Shown here: positions 1 through 11,368 of the stretch, piece after piece
Layout of the letters: each line of letters opens with the position of its first letter
Numbering within the stretch: the first letter of the stretch is position 1
Assembly (NCBI GenBank): GCA_000320605.2
Contig: KB445793.1
Location: 1,910,524 to 1,974,523, forward strand
Length of the DNA: 64,000 bases
From: Gelatoporia subvermispora B
Taxonomy: Eukaryota > Basidiomycota > Agaricomycetes > Polyporales > Gelatoporiaceae
Reading direction: 5' to 3'
Position numbers and translations under genes: made by a program
The notes under the pieces: generated by a model
The model's database searches: none
Seen by the model: the letters and a program-made list of their open reading frames with translations, nothing else
Told to the model about the DNA's origin: nothing

Positions 1-71
1 CTCTGGCACTCACATGCGCTTTTAGAATGTCATCGAAATCAACCGACCGCCTCTGCCCATATACCAGTCGG

Positions 72-683
72 TCATTGAGAAAACCCGTGGTCTGGCGTTC
101 CGGACACAGGCGCTTGGCGCGGCAATGTCGCGGACTCAGTCGCAGGCGCCAGTGAAGGAGGAGAGCCAGCCGGCTGTTGTGGAAGCCGCGCGATGAGCGT
201 TGGGCGGTGTCTTGCAATTGTATCTTGTTTGCTATTTTTCTCTGTGCCTTCATTGAGGCGCGGAGCCGCATGCGGGTTCCCATGTTCAACAAGCTCTGCA
301 GTGCAAACCTGCCTTCCGTGCGGAAGTCCGTCTGCATTTCGGTACTTGGTAAGATCGATGTCGCAATCCTTTCTGGCTTGAGTCCGCGCCTGCCCTACTT
401 CCCGCTTTTTCTGAGAGAGATTCGTTTGAAGCCTCATATTCAACGTTCGATGAACCCGATACAGTGCCATCAGCCAGTTATTTCCGTAAAAGATCTCAAC
501 AGATGTTGTGTTCGCATGTTTGCTGCAGTTCGATATTAGTTTATCAGACTCAGGTACAGCATATCTATCTGGCTCACTTTCGAGAAAAGAGCTTACGAGG
601 CAACGCAGTACCTCGAATCCCGGCTTGTTCGCTTGCGCCGCAGATGGGGGAATGTTCGCTGATATTATATCCGTTTGACGCAT
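72..683 (-). CDS. Hypothetical protein (single-exon ORF)
   Basis: An uninterrupted 203-codon reading frame on the minus strand, starting at an ATG at 683. I do not recognise the protein. It is hydrophilic, with a basic central stretch and a proline- and serine-rich C-terminus, and has no signal peptide or membrane segment. It stands alone upstream of the left edge. Its length is above what chance usually gives, but the region around it holds many other chance frames, so it could be spurious. An intron-containing gene running off the left end is an alternative. Confidence 0.25.
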   Translation of the reverse strand: MRQTDIISANIPPSAAQANKPGFEVLRCLVSSFLESEPDRYAVPESDKLISNCSKHANTTSVEIFYGNNWLMALYRVHRTLNMRLQTNLSQKKREVGQARTQARKDCDIDLTKYRNADGLPHGRQVCTAELVEHGNPHAAPRLNEGTEKNSKQDTIARHRPTLIARLPQQPAGSPPSLAPATESATLPRQAPVSGTPDHGFSQ

Positions 684-894
684 GTCAACTCAAGCCTCTG
701 GGCATAGCATAGGCGAACAGAATGCGGCATGTATAGTGCTGACGTGGGAATTGTGCTTCTAGGGGTACAATTGTCCGTTGTACAAACTACTGCCTCTGAG
801 TTAATAAATACGACGCTGCAAGACGTATGGGTATGCATGAGGGAATGGGAAGGACATATATACAACGTAGCCAGTGCGTCATCTCGGGTACGGG

Positions 895-2031
895 TCAGAG
901 TAATCCAGGGAAGAACCACCATTGCACCTCCTTCGCGTACTTGTCCCACTCCGTGCCGAAGATCTTCCTCAGTGCAGCATCTTCCGCCTTGGCGCGCCGC
1001 ACGCCAACTGCCATCCACCACACGTACCAAAGCGCAAACCCGACCACCCGTACTGCAGCGCCCATAGAACCGCGCGCGATGCATTCCGCCACCCAGCCGC
1101 CACTTGAGAGATTTGTGAGCCCGAGCCCCATCAGGACGAATAGAGAGCCGGTGTATGCGGGATGCCGCACATATGCGTAAGGTCCGGACGTGATCAGGCG
1201 GTGGGCGGGGAGGATGGCGAGGTCGAATGTAAAGAGAGGTCCGAGCGCCCGGAAGCACGTTAGCCGTAGCAGTGCACCGAAAACGACGAAGGCGAAGCCG
1301 AGGAGGAAGAGTGGCGTTGTCCGGATGAGGGGGATGGTGCGCGTGACCGGATACGCGCACAGCGTGGAATTTATCCAGTCGGCGGCGAGTGATGGCATTG
1401 GAAAGGTCGACTGTTCGGCAAAGATGAGGAGGAGGTCCGCCATTGAACACAACCATACGAGCGGTTGTTGGATCTGCTGGAAGCGGTTAGTCTCTATTCG
1501 ATCTATGAGAATAACAAACTCGATGCATCGCGTAGATATGCGAACCGACGTCGAAGGCACGGATCGAATGCATGACAATTTTCTGACATTGTTGGCAAAA
1601 CGTCATGGCATTGCGCAGGGCAATTACAGGCCATTACGGCACGAACACATACAAGCGGGTCGGCAAGTGCGACATCGTAATCGACGTCGGAATGTAGTCA
1701 CTCGCGACCGCACTTGTATTATTGCCGATGTGCGCGTCAGATAAAATCGCACGAGTAGAGATTATGCTTTAGCGACGATGACAAGGAATCGTCAGGCTCA
1801 TCGCAGTCGCTCCAGCTTCAGCTCATTGATAATGTTATCATGTATGGCGAGGGCACTGGCCGAGGAACCTGGAGAGATTGATCGTACCAGGAACACTTTC
1901 GCAGCAATGCGAATGAGGAACACCTCATCTGTGGCGTACCGACCGTTCGCAGGGGTCTTGTTCGGAGGTGTGCTCGCTAGTTGGTACAGAACTGCTTGCA
2001 GACAGACGAGGGCACCTCTTGTGAGAGACAT
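895..2031 (-). CDS. Isoprenylcysteine carboxyl methyltransferase-like membrane protein
   Basis: The product resembles ICMT, which methyl-esterifies the C-terminal prenylcysteine of CAAX proteins in the ER membrane using S-adenosylmethionine. The last exon (895-1476) carries the family signature: membrane helices, then LITSGPYAYVRHPAYTG with the conserved R-H-P, then a C-terminal FGTEWDKYAK and FFPG. I place a first exon at 1888-2031 starting MSLTRGALVCLQ, because its short hydrophobic helix followed by a TPPN segment resembles the N-terminus of fungal family members. It joins in phase across a 411-nt intron (GTACGA donor, CCAG acceptor), giving about 241 aa. Agaricomycetes usually carry several paralogues of this family, so the Ste14 orthologue is not implied. 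The long intron is the weak point; a start inside the last exon is possible. Confidence 0.75.
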
Positions 2032-5000
2032 CTCTGAGGGAGTAGGATACGAACAGCGAATGCAGAGGGGGGAAGCAGTTCACCGGGACGACTGGGAGGG
2101 ACGAGGACTCAAAGCACAAACAGCGGGGCATCTTATAGATTTCCTGGTCCGCCGGTGGTTCGGGTACCGAGGAGATAGGTCCATCACCGTCAGAGAGCAT
2201 CAGTGTGCGCATTCAGCGGTAATAACGTCCGCATTCGAGACGCCACGTTATCATGACATCCACGAGCTATTCTGACACAGTGCGAAGACGCGGGTGATAT
2301 GTTGGCCGAATTGGTCATTGCGATGCAGAAGACGGTATCGGGTCCCAGGGGAACAGATGGACATTTTAGAGATTTGGTTGTGGTTCTCTCGCACGGCTGA
2401 GGAGTGCCTCGGTGTCAATGATGTCGGAAAGGGCCGCTGGGAGGCGAGGAAAGGGATCTATATGCAGATGGAAGATGCGAACCAGTTTGACAGAGAATTT
2501 ACCGAACGTTTTGGTTAGCACAAGCATGGACGGGGCAGATCCCAGGCAGAAACTCCAAACCGACCCGGTCGCTAACTGTTGCACCTGACGCCCGTTTTGC
2601 GAGCCACGTGCCCTCCCGCGCGCGTCCTACTCCCGTTCATCCTCCTCAGGCCCAACCTTGTTGCACGCCTGCCGGGGATGTCTCACAAACTTTGCATGGC
2701 GTATCTTGGACGCTTCTGCCTCAGCGCGCTCTTTTCATATCCTGACCTCCTCGGCATTCGTAACATACGACGTAACCGCCTCATCACTTCGCACATTATG
2801 ACTCAAGCATTATCCTGTGCAGCTGCTTGATTCCACCGCCTGGCTCATTCACGGCAGAAGCGCAGAAGCCGTGACTGCCCCGAGATATCGACTTATCCCC
2901 TCGGAGTCTCCACTATTGCGCGGCGCTGCGCCCAAACCTGTTAGATGAACAACATCTTTCATTGCGTTGGCACTGAACGGCAGTCCCTGAATGTGAGAAG
3001 GCCTCGGAGTTTTCGATGGCTTGCATCACGAAGCTTCTGAGAAGGTTCCAACACATTGAATTTTTCCTCAACTGTCTCTTGCCGTGACCGCAGAAGTCAC
3101 AGGTGATGCAGAACCATTCCGCGACTAGCCGCTCAAGCGCCTCCTTCGTTCGACAGCGCGACGGGCTTCCTGGCCCCTTGACTAGCGATCCAATATATTT
3201 CCGCCCGGCTGTACGGCAGATGCAGTCTGAATCTGGAAGTGCGCACATGCCGGGGCAATTCTATGTCGTTTCTGCAGCTTCGCGTACCACGGACGTCTCC
3301 AGCGGCGCGGACGCGCGGCACGTCTGTCCCAGGCATGTGGGATTTGTCGTGACCGCAGCATTCCTTTCTGACAAGGACGTTGCGCATGATACCGTCGTCG
3401 GAGCGACGGAGGGTCCTGTGAACACTCGTAGTTCCAGCGGGTCCGGTTCGTATGACGGATTGGAACGCATCGCCATGTGCGGCTCCTGGCCTCGCTTGTC
3501 TGCAGCGCCGATCTGTCTCCGCAAACCTAAAAGCGCGCCCGATAAAGCAGGACGCACAACCGGAAGACACGCAGATGAGGTACGCCAGCAGCATTACATG
3601 CTCTTCGTGACATACTGGGCCCGGCTGATTGTTCATGCATGATCCAAGCTTTGCGTAACTTTCCTGGCCCTGTAGGCCCGATACTTCCGGCGTACGAACT
3701 ACCTTCTTTGACTTTACGAACCTCACTGCAGGCGTTCTCTCGTGTTGCGCAGATCGCCCCCCAAAGTTTTTTTCCCATGCAGTGCAACCGCAGTGCCATG
3801 AGGTTCAGCCACCAGATCCCTGCTCGCCCCACATCTACACAGATGGGCGGACGTTCTGTTTGGCCGAATGCGTATAACGCCTGCCCATATCAGAGAGCTG
3901 TCAATCTCAGCGTCTCGCACAGACTGATGCAGCCTTGGCCACATCCACCGGTGACAGCATCAGTAAAATATGATAGCCTTCACTGCGAACAGCACGAGGC
4001 CGGAGAGCAGAGTCTGGCCGAGATATGTTGACGTGAGGCTCTCACAGAGGGGAGCAGAACGTTTCACAGCCGCGCTGACGTGCGATGTGGATCCGGAGGT
4101 AATCTTTGTCGTGTGGAATATCCACCCTCGATTCTGGTAGGGAAGATGTCAGGCATTAACTTGCCCAATGCGGCCAGCGGTAGGCACGATCCTCGTACCC
4201 CCCATGGGCATTATTCGGACATGAGCTCTTGCGACTCCATGAGGCATCAGTGCAAGCCGAAAGCCTATCACGATGTCCAGAGCATGCCCATACACCGCCG
4301 GAACAGTCAGCGCAAGTCACGCGTAGCGCGACATGGCTTGTGTTACGCCAGTACGGAGACAACGATTGAGTTGACGAGATGGTCTGGATATTGCACCATA
4401 TCGGGAGCGCGGGCCCATGGAAGGAGGTACGTCCGCGAGCTTGCTGTACGCACGACTCAAGGATGGCGCCATGCGACCCGAACACACTCCCCAGCCGCCA
4501 CAAACCCCCACTAGATGAAACCTTCGCGACGTGCGCCCTGCGACACCTCCTAGCAGCACGTCACCGCCGATACATTACGCTTCGCCCCGGTGAGCTCCCT
4601 AAATTTGATATGGCACGAATCCCCGGTGCTCGAGAAGCTCGTCGACGGCGCATCAAGGGGGCCAACCTCCTTAGCTGGCGTCTTTGATGACGAAGTCGAC
4701 GAGAAATCAGCGCAAGTACCATATGAGGATATACGACGCTCGACTCCGCAAGGTGGCGGTGCCGAACAGGGCCCTGCGCAGAGCCGCCGGAGCGTAGCCC
4801 GCGCCTGCGAAGGCGAAGGGCGGCAAAGGCGAGGATAACAAGCGCGGCGAATTACTCACGAAGGACGAAAGGGGGTACAGGCACCGGAACATCCTGCGAG
4901 CAGAATCGAAACGAATTTTGCAGTAAGGCGCTGCGTGCGTTTGGCGGGCTCGTATTCGTTCCTGACTGGTGGTCGGAGATATTGGTCGCGGCCATGGCCT

Positions 5001-6111
5001 TGAATTAAGCTTTCAGGCAAATCCACACTGTGGGCCGCGGTTGCGACGAATGGCTCTGAAACATCCGAGCTGTGCGTGTGGCCCATCTCGTATTATTACA
5101 GTGCGATCGCACAGGGCGCAACAGCCACGCTGCATAGGCAAATAAGCATGCTAGCATCGGCATCAGAATACTCACAATTTCTTGCTAGGAGATCGGCAGG
5201 CACAGATGCCGCCGGAGTCTGGAGAGGACGACACGACGGGCACAAACAGATCCACCAGTAGGAGCCACGCATTGTACCTTCATTGAATTCAGCAATCAGG
5301 CTACGCAATGCATACACGCCAAAAAGGTCGGCGGCGATATCTGATAGACACGCTCGCCAGGAAACGAATGAGCGAATGTAACCCGCGACGAGTCGCAAAT
5401 GATCGAACGCCACAATCCTCGCCACAGTTCGTGGCGGAAACCCTAACCCTGGTTGCACCCCGCCGATGATGTCAAACCGGCAGCTAACCTCCTGCACATG
5501 CTCCTTCGCGAGAAGAACTCTATATGACCGGCAAGCGGCCTTCATACCCGCGGCGGATAGCATACTTCGAACAACTACGATGTCTTGTTCTCGAGGTTCC
5601 AGTGCTAATGACGCGCCCCCTCTCCGAATGTCGGCTTAGTACTGCTCAATAGACTGCTCACGCTCGAACTATAGCTGTTGAATACTCAAGAACTTCATCA
5701 GATATTACTCCACGCGTGCACTCATACAGTAACTGGGCTGTGCAGATGACCGCCCTTGGTGCGCACATCCCACTCAAACCTTCAAGCCGAGCCGGCCATG
5801 ACTCCCCGCTACCAACCTCGAGTGGATCTATTAACCTCTAGCACGCTGCAGAACCGTCATGTGCAATGTGGTGCGCATACTATGGTCTGGCTTCTACCTG
5901 TTCGTAACGTCATGTCATGTGCTTTGTGTAGTCTCCGCAGTGTTCTAGGAGTGCGGCATACATCACGGCCCAGAGTTAGCTAATTCGGCAGAGAGAGGTA
6001 TATATGCCGCGCCGTCGCGCACCATGACGATACATAAGACAACGCCCCCGACCGCCACCGATCTTCCCCGCATCAGTGTACGCTCGAACTTGTATATACT
6101 CAATACCGAAA
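2032..6111. other. 4-kb region without a recognisable gene
   Basis: I found no reading frame here that resembles a known family, and no series of frames that splice into a convincing protein. Frames of 60-190 codons occur on both strands but overlap one another and look like chance. Short hydrophobic stretches on the minus strand near 3950-4030 and 5100-5200 could be traces of decayed membrane-protein genes. The last part serves as upstream region of the gene at 6112. Confidence 0.4.
5999..6005 (+). promoter_or_regulatory. Putative TATA box of the Nis1-like gene at 6112
   Basis: TATATAT lies about 107 bp upstream of the ATG. The two paralogous genes have TATA-like sites about 120 and 90 bp before their start codons, so the arrangement is shared. 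Confidence 0.45.
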
Positions 6112-6678
6112 ATGGTGTTCATCCTCTTCTTCGCCGCTCTCGCGCTCCTCGCCGCGTTCACCGAGGCGCAGACCATCAGCATAGGCGCTCCGCTAGCGTA
6201 CAGCACGATTGCAGCTGGGAGCAACATCACAGTCCAAGTCGTGCGTCCGGTACGTGCACCTTCAGAAATGACAATTATTACCCCTGACTAATTTGACTCG
6301 AATCGTCTATCAGTCAACCCTGACGGGCTCGCAAGAGGTCGCAGTCGTGATCGCATTAAATTCTTGCACGGAGCATCCAGACAACTCCTGCTCGTCGTTC
6401 GACGTCACACAGGACCTGGGCCATGTCATGTACACGGGGCCCTTCGCGCCTACGTATCAGACTGCCTCTCCGCAGAGCCAGCCAGCGCAGAACTTCACAA
6501 TCCTCGTCCCTAGTGCAATGCCGCAGGGAGAGATGGCACTGACCGTGTCCCACTTCTCTCTCGTCGGGGTGAGATCTCGGCGTGTGTGCCCTCGGAGAAA
6601 ATCAAACTGATGTCTTACTTGTAGGCGGGTCCATATCCGAGTCTCGAGGTCAAGAATATCACACTCATCGTGCAGTGA
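6112..6678 (+). CDS. Small secreted Nis1-like protein, copy A
   Basis: A secreted protein of about 138 aa in three exons (6112-6249, 6314-6568, 6625-6678). The N-terminus is a signal peptide (hydrophobic FILFFAALALLAAF, cleavage near TEAQ). The mature part has a beta-rich pattern: an IGAPLAYSTIAAGSNITV strand, a cysteine pair (NSCTEHPDNSC), an ILVPSAMPQG strand, and a final KNITLIV strand with several N-glycosylation sequons. Two paralogues follow at 7720 and 21635 with both introns in the same places. The layout resembles fungal Nis1-type secreted proteins, known in Colletotrichum as effectors acting on plant immune kinases; that family assignment is inferred from pattern, and the role in this fungus is unknown. 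Confidence 0.75.
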
Positions 6679-6984
6679 TCGATTTCGCTGCACAGGTGGT
6701 TACGCAGGACCACACGAAAATCCATGAGAGGAAGGTGAATGGATAATGACTCTGCCCGAATCTTTCCGTTCGTGACTGGTTTGCGCTGTTACCATGCTAC
6801 ACTCGGACACGCCGGAGCAGTCAGTACACATCGGACATCTGTACAAATTACACTATCAACAAGCTTTTGATGCATTGTTCTAGTTGATTATTGAAATAAA
6901 AGCAGACAGATTCATGAGTGAATTATACTTTGTTTGAACTGAGCAGCAACTTTCTGCGGATGCAACGACAAAAAAGCAAAAAAG

Positions 6985-7070
6985 TCCTTCGAGCCGGGAT
7001 CGAACCAGCGACCTCAAGATGACAGGGTAACCATTACAGTCTCGCGCTCTTCCAACTGAGCTATCGAAGG
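6985..7070 (-). tRNA. tRNA-Tyr (GTA) with an anticodon-loop intron
   Basis: The minus strand folds as a tRNA. CCTTCGA at the 5' end (7070 side) pairs with TCGAAGG at the 3' end, a D-arm TAGCTCAGTTGG and T-arm GGTTCGATCCC (internal promoter A and B boxes) are present, and the anticodon loop reads CTGTA. Anticodon GTA decodes tyrosine. An intron of about 14 nt (starting TGGTTACC) sits one base after the anticodon, the canonical eukaryotic nuclear position, and must be removed by the tRNA splicing endonuclease. Downstream on the minus strand there are two T6 runs (6968-6983), fitting RNA polymerase III termination. Confidence 0.95.
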
Positions 7071-7593
7071 CTTATTGGATGTCAGTCACTAAACTAGATG
7101 ACTCGTTCGTATTTCGTACCGCTCAGCCAAAGGGAAAGCTCCATGAAACGCGTCAACACGAGCGTACGGCATCCATCGCTTGTTATGACAAGCACTGTTC
7201 TCTCTGTTTCTTCGACTCGCCGGGTTCCAATCATGGGCCTACAGCGGACTTTGCAGGCGGATTTATTCTTGCATTAGCCATGCACTGCCAAGCTCAGCAT
7301 CCGATGCGAAACACAGCGGGCGAAACACAGCGAGGAAGGTTGCGCGAGTTGCCCAGCCAGCAGCTGAGCCAGAGAGGCCGGGGCGTTACTAGGCCGCCAC
7401 TGCGTCGCCAGCTCCGCTGCCCACCAACCAGAGGTCTCCCCCAGCCGCCTGTTCACGGCACGTTCCCCCTGCTGCATTTCTCCTCGGCCAAAATTGGCCG
7501 CACGGCGCCTCACTGGCGCTCCTCGAACGAGTCGGAGCTCACCGCCCGCCGCACGGCGGCACTGCCGCCAGCGCACGGGACGGCACGCGGAGG

Positions 7594-7602
7594 AGTATAT
7601 AA
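7594..7602 (+). promoter_or_regulatory. Putative TATA box of the Nis1-like gene at 7720
   Basis: AGTATATAAG lies about 120 bp before the start codon, followed by a CT-rich leader of the kind common ahead of strongly expressed fungal genes (TCCTCACC and similar). Confidence 0.55.
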
Positions 7603-7719
7603 GCCCGCGCTGGGGCCCTCCTGCTCCTCACCAGCTCCTCACCGACCGCACTACCCATTTCGTACACGACCTCGCTTGCCTCCTAATCCTACCCTAGCTC
7701 CACCTCGCAAGCCAGCATA

Positions 7720-8285
7720 ATGTTCAAGTCCGTCGTCTTCGCCCTTGGTCTCGCCGCCTCCGTCCTCGCGCAGAACATTCAGATCGGTGGCCCCGCTGAG
7801 TTCGCGAGCATCACCGCAGGGAGCAACATCACCGTTGAGGTTGACCGTCCGGTACGTCCGCTGCAGCGCTCGCATAATCTAATATTGTAACTTACCTTGC
7901 GCCGCCCACAGGACTCCCTCACGGGTTCGCAGGAGGTCGCGATTGTCATTGCGCTTAACTCCTGCTCCGGCCACCCCGACAACTCGTGCGCGTCCTTCGA
8001 CGTCACTCAGGACCTCGGCCACATCCTGTACTCAGGCCCGTACGACCCCGAGTTCCACCAGGGTGCCGGCCTCCCCAACAAGCCGCCATACCAGAACTTC
8101 TCGGTACAGGTTCCGTCGAACCTGCCCGCGGGCGAGGCGGCCCTCACTGTCTCCCACTTCTCTCTCGTTGGTGTACGTCTATTTTTGTTCGTCGTGTCGT
8201 CAAGTCAAACTAACGAATTCGTTCGATTCAGGCGGGTCCGTTCCCCTTCTTCGAGGTGAAGAACATCACCCTCACCGTCGCTTGA
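7720..8285 (+). CDS. Small secreted Nis1-like protein, copy B
   Basis: Paralogue of the gene at 6112, closest to it in sequence. Exon 1 encodes a signal peptide (MFKSVVFALGLAASVLAQ) and a strand ending EVDRP. Exon 2 starts at 7912 with DSLTGSQEVAIVIALNSC, contains the cysteine pair of NSCSGHPDNSC and a DPEFHQ...PPYQNF segment, and ends at SLVG. Exon 3 encodes AGPFPFFEVKNITLTVA. About 140 aa. Introns have GTACGT donors and short AG acceptors. A clear TATA box and CT-rich leader suggest strong expression. Function is inferred only from the Nis1-like pattern. Confidence 0.8.
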
Positions 8286-8566
8286 ACGACTCCCTCCTGT
8301 GTCACGTACTCTACGACGACATGATTCTCCTGGACGCTAATGCTGACGGACATGGACTCACGGATACTCACTACATTCACGCACTGCATAGCACTTAGTA
8401 CAACGCTCACTGTACACTATCTTAACATCAACTACTCCGACTCACTATTGTAGTCGTTTCATATTTCAGTCATCACTATTCGTGTGCATGTGAAATCACT
8501 GCAGGATGATACATGACAGATAAAGAAGGTCTAAGGTATTCTTCATTCGCTGGAATGAAGACATCA

Positions 8567-10820
8567 TCAGTTTGAAACTTGCTCGTGCATCTGGCGTCTC
8601 TTCGCTTCCTCCTGGTTGCGCTGTATGCCCTTCTGGACCTCTTTGTCCCAGTTCGTACCGAACCAAACGACAGCATATTCTCCCAGACCTACAATGAAGA
8701 GCGCCACAACCTGACCTGAGGAGGGAAAAAGGCACAGTGAGCATGCGGTCCATAACACAACTTATAGTGTTTCACGGACCGATCCACAAGCCCCGTAGTC
8801 CCAAATGAGTCCGGGGATGGAAGGCTAGCGTGATACCCATAGGCAACGCCAATACATAATACGCGACTACATTGAATATTGCCCCAAGGTGCTGCCGGCC
8901 TGCACAGCACTGATCAGCGGCCATCCCAGCCATCACTGCAATCTGACACACCTTGACCTCGGAGGACGCCTCCACACGAGCCGGCGAGCCCGTCCGCGAC
9001 CTGCAGTGTCGTAATCTCACAAATTATCATTGCAGCACGAGATGCGCGAGACCCACCTGGAATGACGCCACCAGCGGCATGACCTGGCTGACGAGCAGCA
9101 CAACTGCGCCATCATCGCTGAACAGGTATCCAAACACCTACGAGCCCCGCGATCACGGACAAAACGGGATAGCGCAAAGTCAGCTGGAGCGGCGTGCACC
9201 GACAGCGGGGCGCTCACGTCTTTTGTGGCGATGAGCACGACCATGACCGCGAAGCCGACGACGATACTGAGGCCCGCGGACGCGTGCGCTGCACGACGCG
9301 CACCCTCCGCGTCCCGCGCCCCGATGAGGCTTCCGACGCGCGTCGACGCCGCGACACCTGCAAGCGCACCACGCGCACGCAATCTCAGATTAGCTCGCCG
9401 ATCGCTGGTCGGATCTGTGTCCACGAAAGGGCACGCTGACCTATGCCGAACGGGATAGTGTTGAGGACTGTACAGCACATGCCGCGGCAGGCAAGCAACA
9501 CACGAACGCGGGCGAAGTCAGTGCGAGATCGCGATCTGGGGGGAGAACGGGCGACGCACTCTGGTCGGTGGTCATGATGGCGGACTGTGCGGCGAGCGGG
9601 AGCGCGCCCAGGCGCCCGGCCGCAAGCGCGACGATCTCGAAGGCGGCCCTGTCACTCGGTTAGCATCTCGAGGGAGTGCGCGGGAGAACGCGCGTGCGCA
9701 CCATTCGGTGCCGACCATCAGAATCCCGGGGATCGCGAGCTTGAGGAACGTGACGCAGCTGCGCCAGTCGAGGACCGCCGCGGGCTGGAGCCCGGCCCAG
9801 GTGCCGTTGCGCTTGTGCGTCGGGGAAAGGCGCGTCACCAGGATGAGGAGCGCGAAGCAGAGCCAGTAGGTGATGGAGATGGCGAGCGGGGCACCGAGCC
9901 AGCGGAGCGGCGTGTGGTGCACGAGCGCGATATTGAGCGCAAGGTTCACCGGGGCGACGAGGATAAGCACGAGCGTGGACGCGCGCATGATCCCTGTAAG
10001 TGCGAAGCTCGCTCAGCTGGCAGACTATGGACGGCTCTGCCGTAATCGCGCACCCTGGCACTGCAGATACTTCTTGAGACTCTCGAAGCCGATGTACCCT
10101 GGCGCTCCAACGATCAAGACGCGCAGGAAGCTCTGGACGTTGTGGCTGAGTGTAGGGTCCTGTCCAAGAAGGAGAAGCACAGGCTCGATGAAGAACCAGA
10201 GTAAAGCTACAGGAGTAAAGAGGAGCCAGAGGAGCACGAGGCAGCGCTGGAGATGAATCGAGACGGAGGGCCGGTCGCCGCCGGTGAAGGCCTGGGACGC
10301 GAGCGTGTCAAGGGCAGTCGTGCCTCCGAGGGCTACACACCATCCTGCTTGATGTGCGGCGGGGCAAAGGTCAATATTTTGAATGCCATAATTGACTAGG
10401 ATTATGTGACGCACCGACCATGGCAAGCATGAGCGAAAATGCGGCGACGGAAAGCTCATCTGGTCCTAGGCGACCGGTGACGAGTACAGAGACTGTCTGG
10501 ATTGAATTCTGGAGGATGTAAGACAGAATCACTGGAAAACATCAAGGGTGATGAGCGCGATTTGTCGGGGCGGGAGACTCAGACTGGAAGACGCGCGCAC
10601 CGGGAACAGAGTCCACGAGGAGAGACGCGAGGAGCGGCCCGAAAGCCCGGGTCGAGCCTGCTGCATCGGGACTTGCTGTGGCACAAGAACTTTGCTCGGA
10701 CGTTGCGAGTGCAGGCGATGAGCTCCTCGTCGGCGAAAACAAAGTCTCCTCGCTCGCGGGCTTGGAAAGCAGAGGCTGAGTCTCATCTGTAGCGCGGGCA
10801 GAGTTTGGAGAGGACATCAT
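8567..10820 (-). CDS. MATE-family multidrug/metabolite exporter
   Basis: A multi-antimicrobial-extrusion transporter, a polytopic membrane protein that exports organic compounds against a cation gradient. The N-terminal exon (10820 downward) is a hydrophilic cytosolic tail with QPLLSKP. It splices in phase into [20 protein letters not shown], then the MATE signature [75 protein letters not shown], and a last helix [18 protein letters not shown] before a charged C-terminus ending EQVSN. At least seven short introns are needed. Each apparent frame break I checked (for example the 53-nt intron with a GATGCTAAC branch site before AAFEIVAL) is removed by a GT-AG intron, so the gene looks intact. 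Vacuolar or plasma membrane location is not resolved. Confidence 0.88.
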
Positions 10821-11309
10821 GGGCTTCCGACCCGGGTTCCAGCGGGAACAACCCCCGCAGCCCCGCTTATACGCATCTCGTTAACTCGTGGCTCTCGTCA
10901 TGACTCTCTCTCGAAATATCTCTCTTGATGCTGCCAACAAATCACGGAGCACAGCGCTTCCGTATCTCCGCATGTTCTCTTGGTCAACCCGATACTGATC
11001 GGCTCGGGGCCCTATGGGCCCGCCACTACTCCAGACTCAAATCCGAGTTGCACGACGCTCACCTAGGTACCATGGGTATCAAGCACTCCGGTGATTAGGG
11101 TCTCTCGTCATATGCAGCGCCTCATGGCCAGATACTAGCTCGTCCCTGATGGAATATGGAAGCCCATACCGTAACGGCTGCCTTATGCATATTCCATTTT
11201 CCCAATCCCTCTGCAACGTCACATTTCCGTGCGTTCGACTTATCGGTCATGGGGCGACGCCCACGCGTTATCTCGCTCCGGCAGTTGGCGGTCATCGCAC
11301 GCTGAATGA

Positions 11310-11316
11310 TATATAT
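11310..11316 (+). promoter_or_regulatory. Putative TATA box of the ureohydrolase gene
   Basis: TATATAT lies 53 bp upstream of the ATG at 11369, leaving room for a short 5' leader. Confidence 0.45.
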
Positions 11317-11368
11317 TGCCTCTCGCGTACAACGATGAGCTCAGTCGACCGCTCGAAATCACTCCAGC

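Noticed and set aside
665..1456. 263-codon minus-strand frame overlapping the methyltransferase gene
   Set aside because: Different frame over the methyltransferase exon; Arg/His/Pro-rich composition typical of an antisense or out-of-frame shadow.
3950..4035. Hydrophobic minus-strand stretch (TLLSGLVLFAVKAIIFY) hinting at a decayed membrane-protein gene
   Set aside because: Too short and isolated; no further family-like segments could be joined to it.
5438..5450. AACCCTAACCCT, resembling telomere repeat (TTAGGG)n
   Set aside because: Only about two units in unique sequence; too short to be a telomere or an interstitial array.
9500..9720. Apparent frameshifts in the MATE gene suggesting a pseudogene
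   Set aside because: Each break coincides with a GT-AG intron that restores the conserved protein when removed.
9587..10045. 152-codon plus-strand Arg-rich frame
   Set aside because: Antisense to the MATE exons; composition is that of a GC-rich shadow frame.
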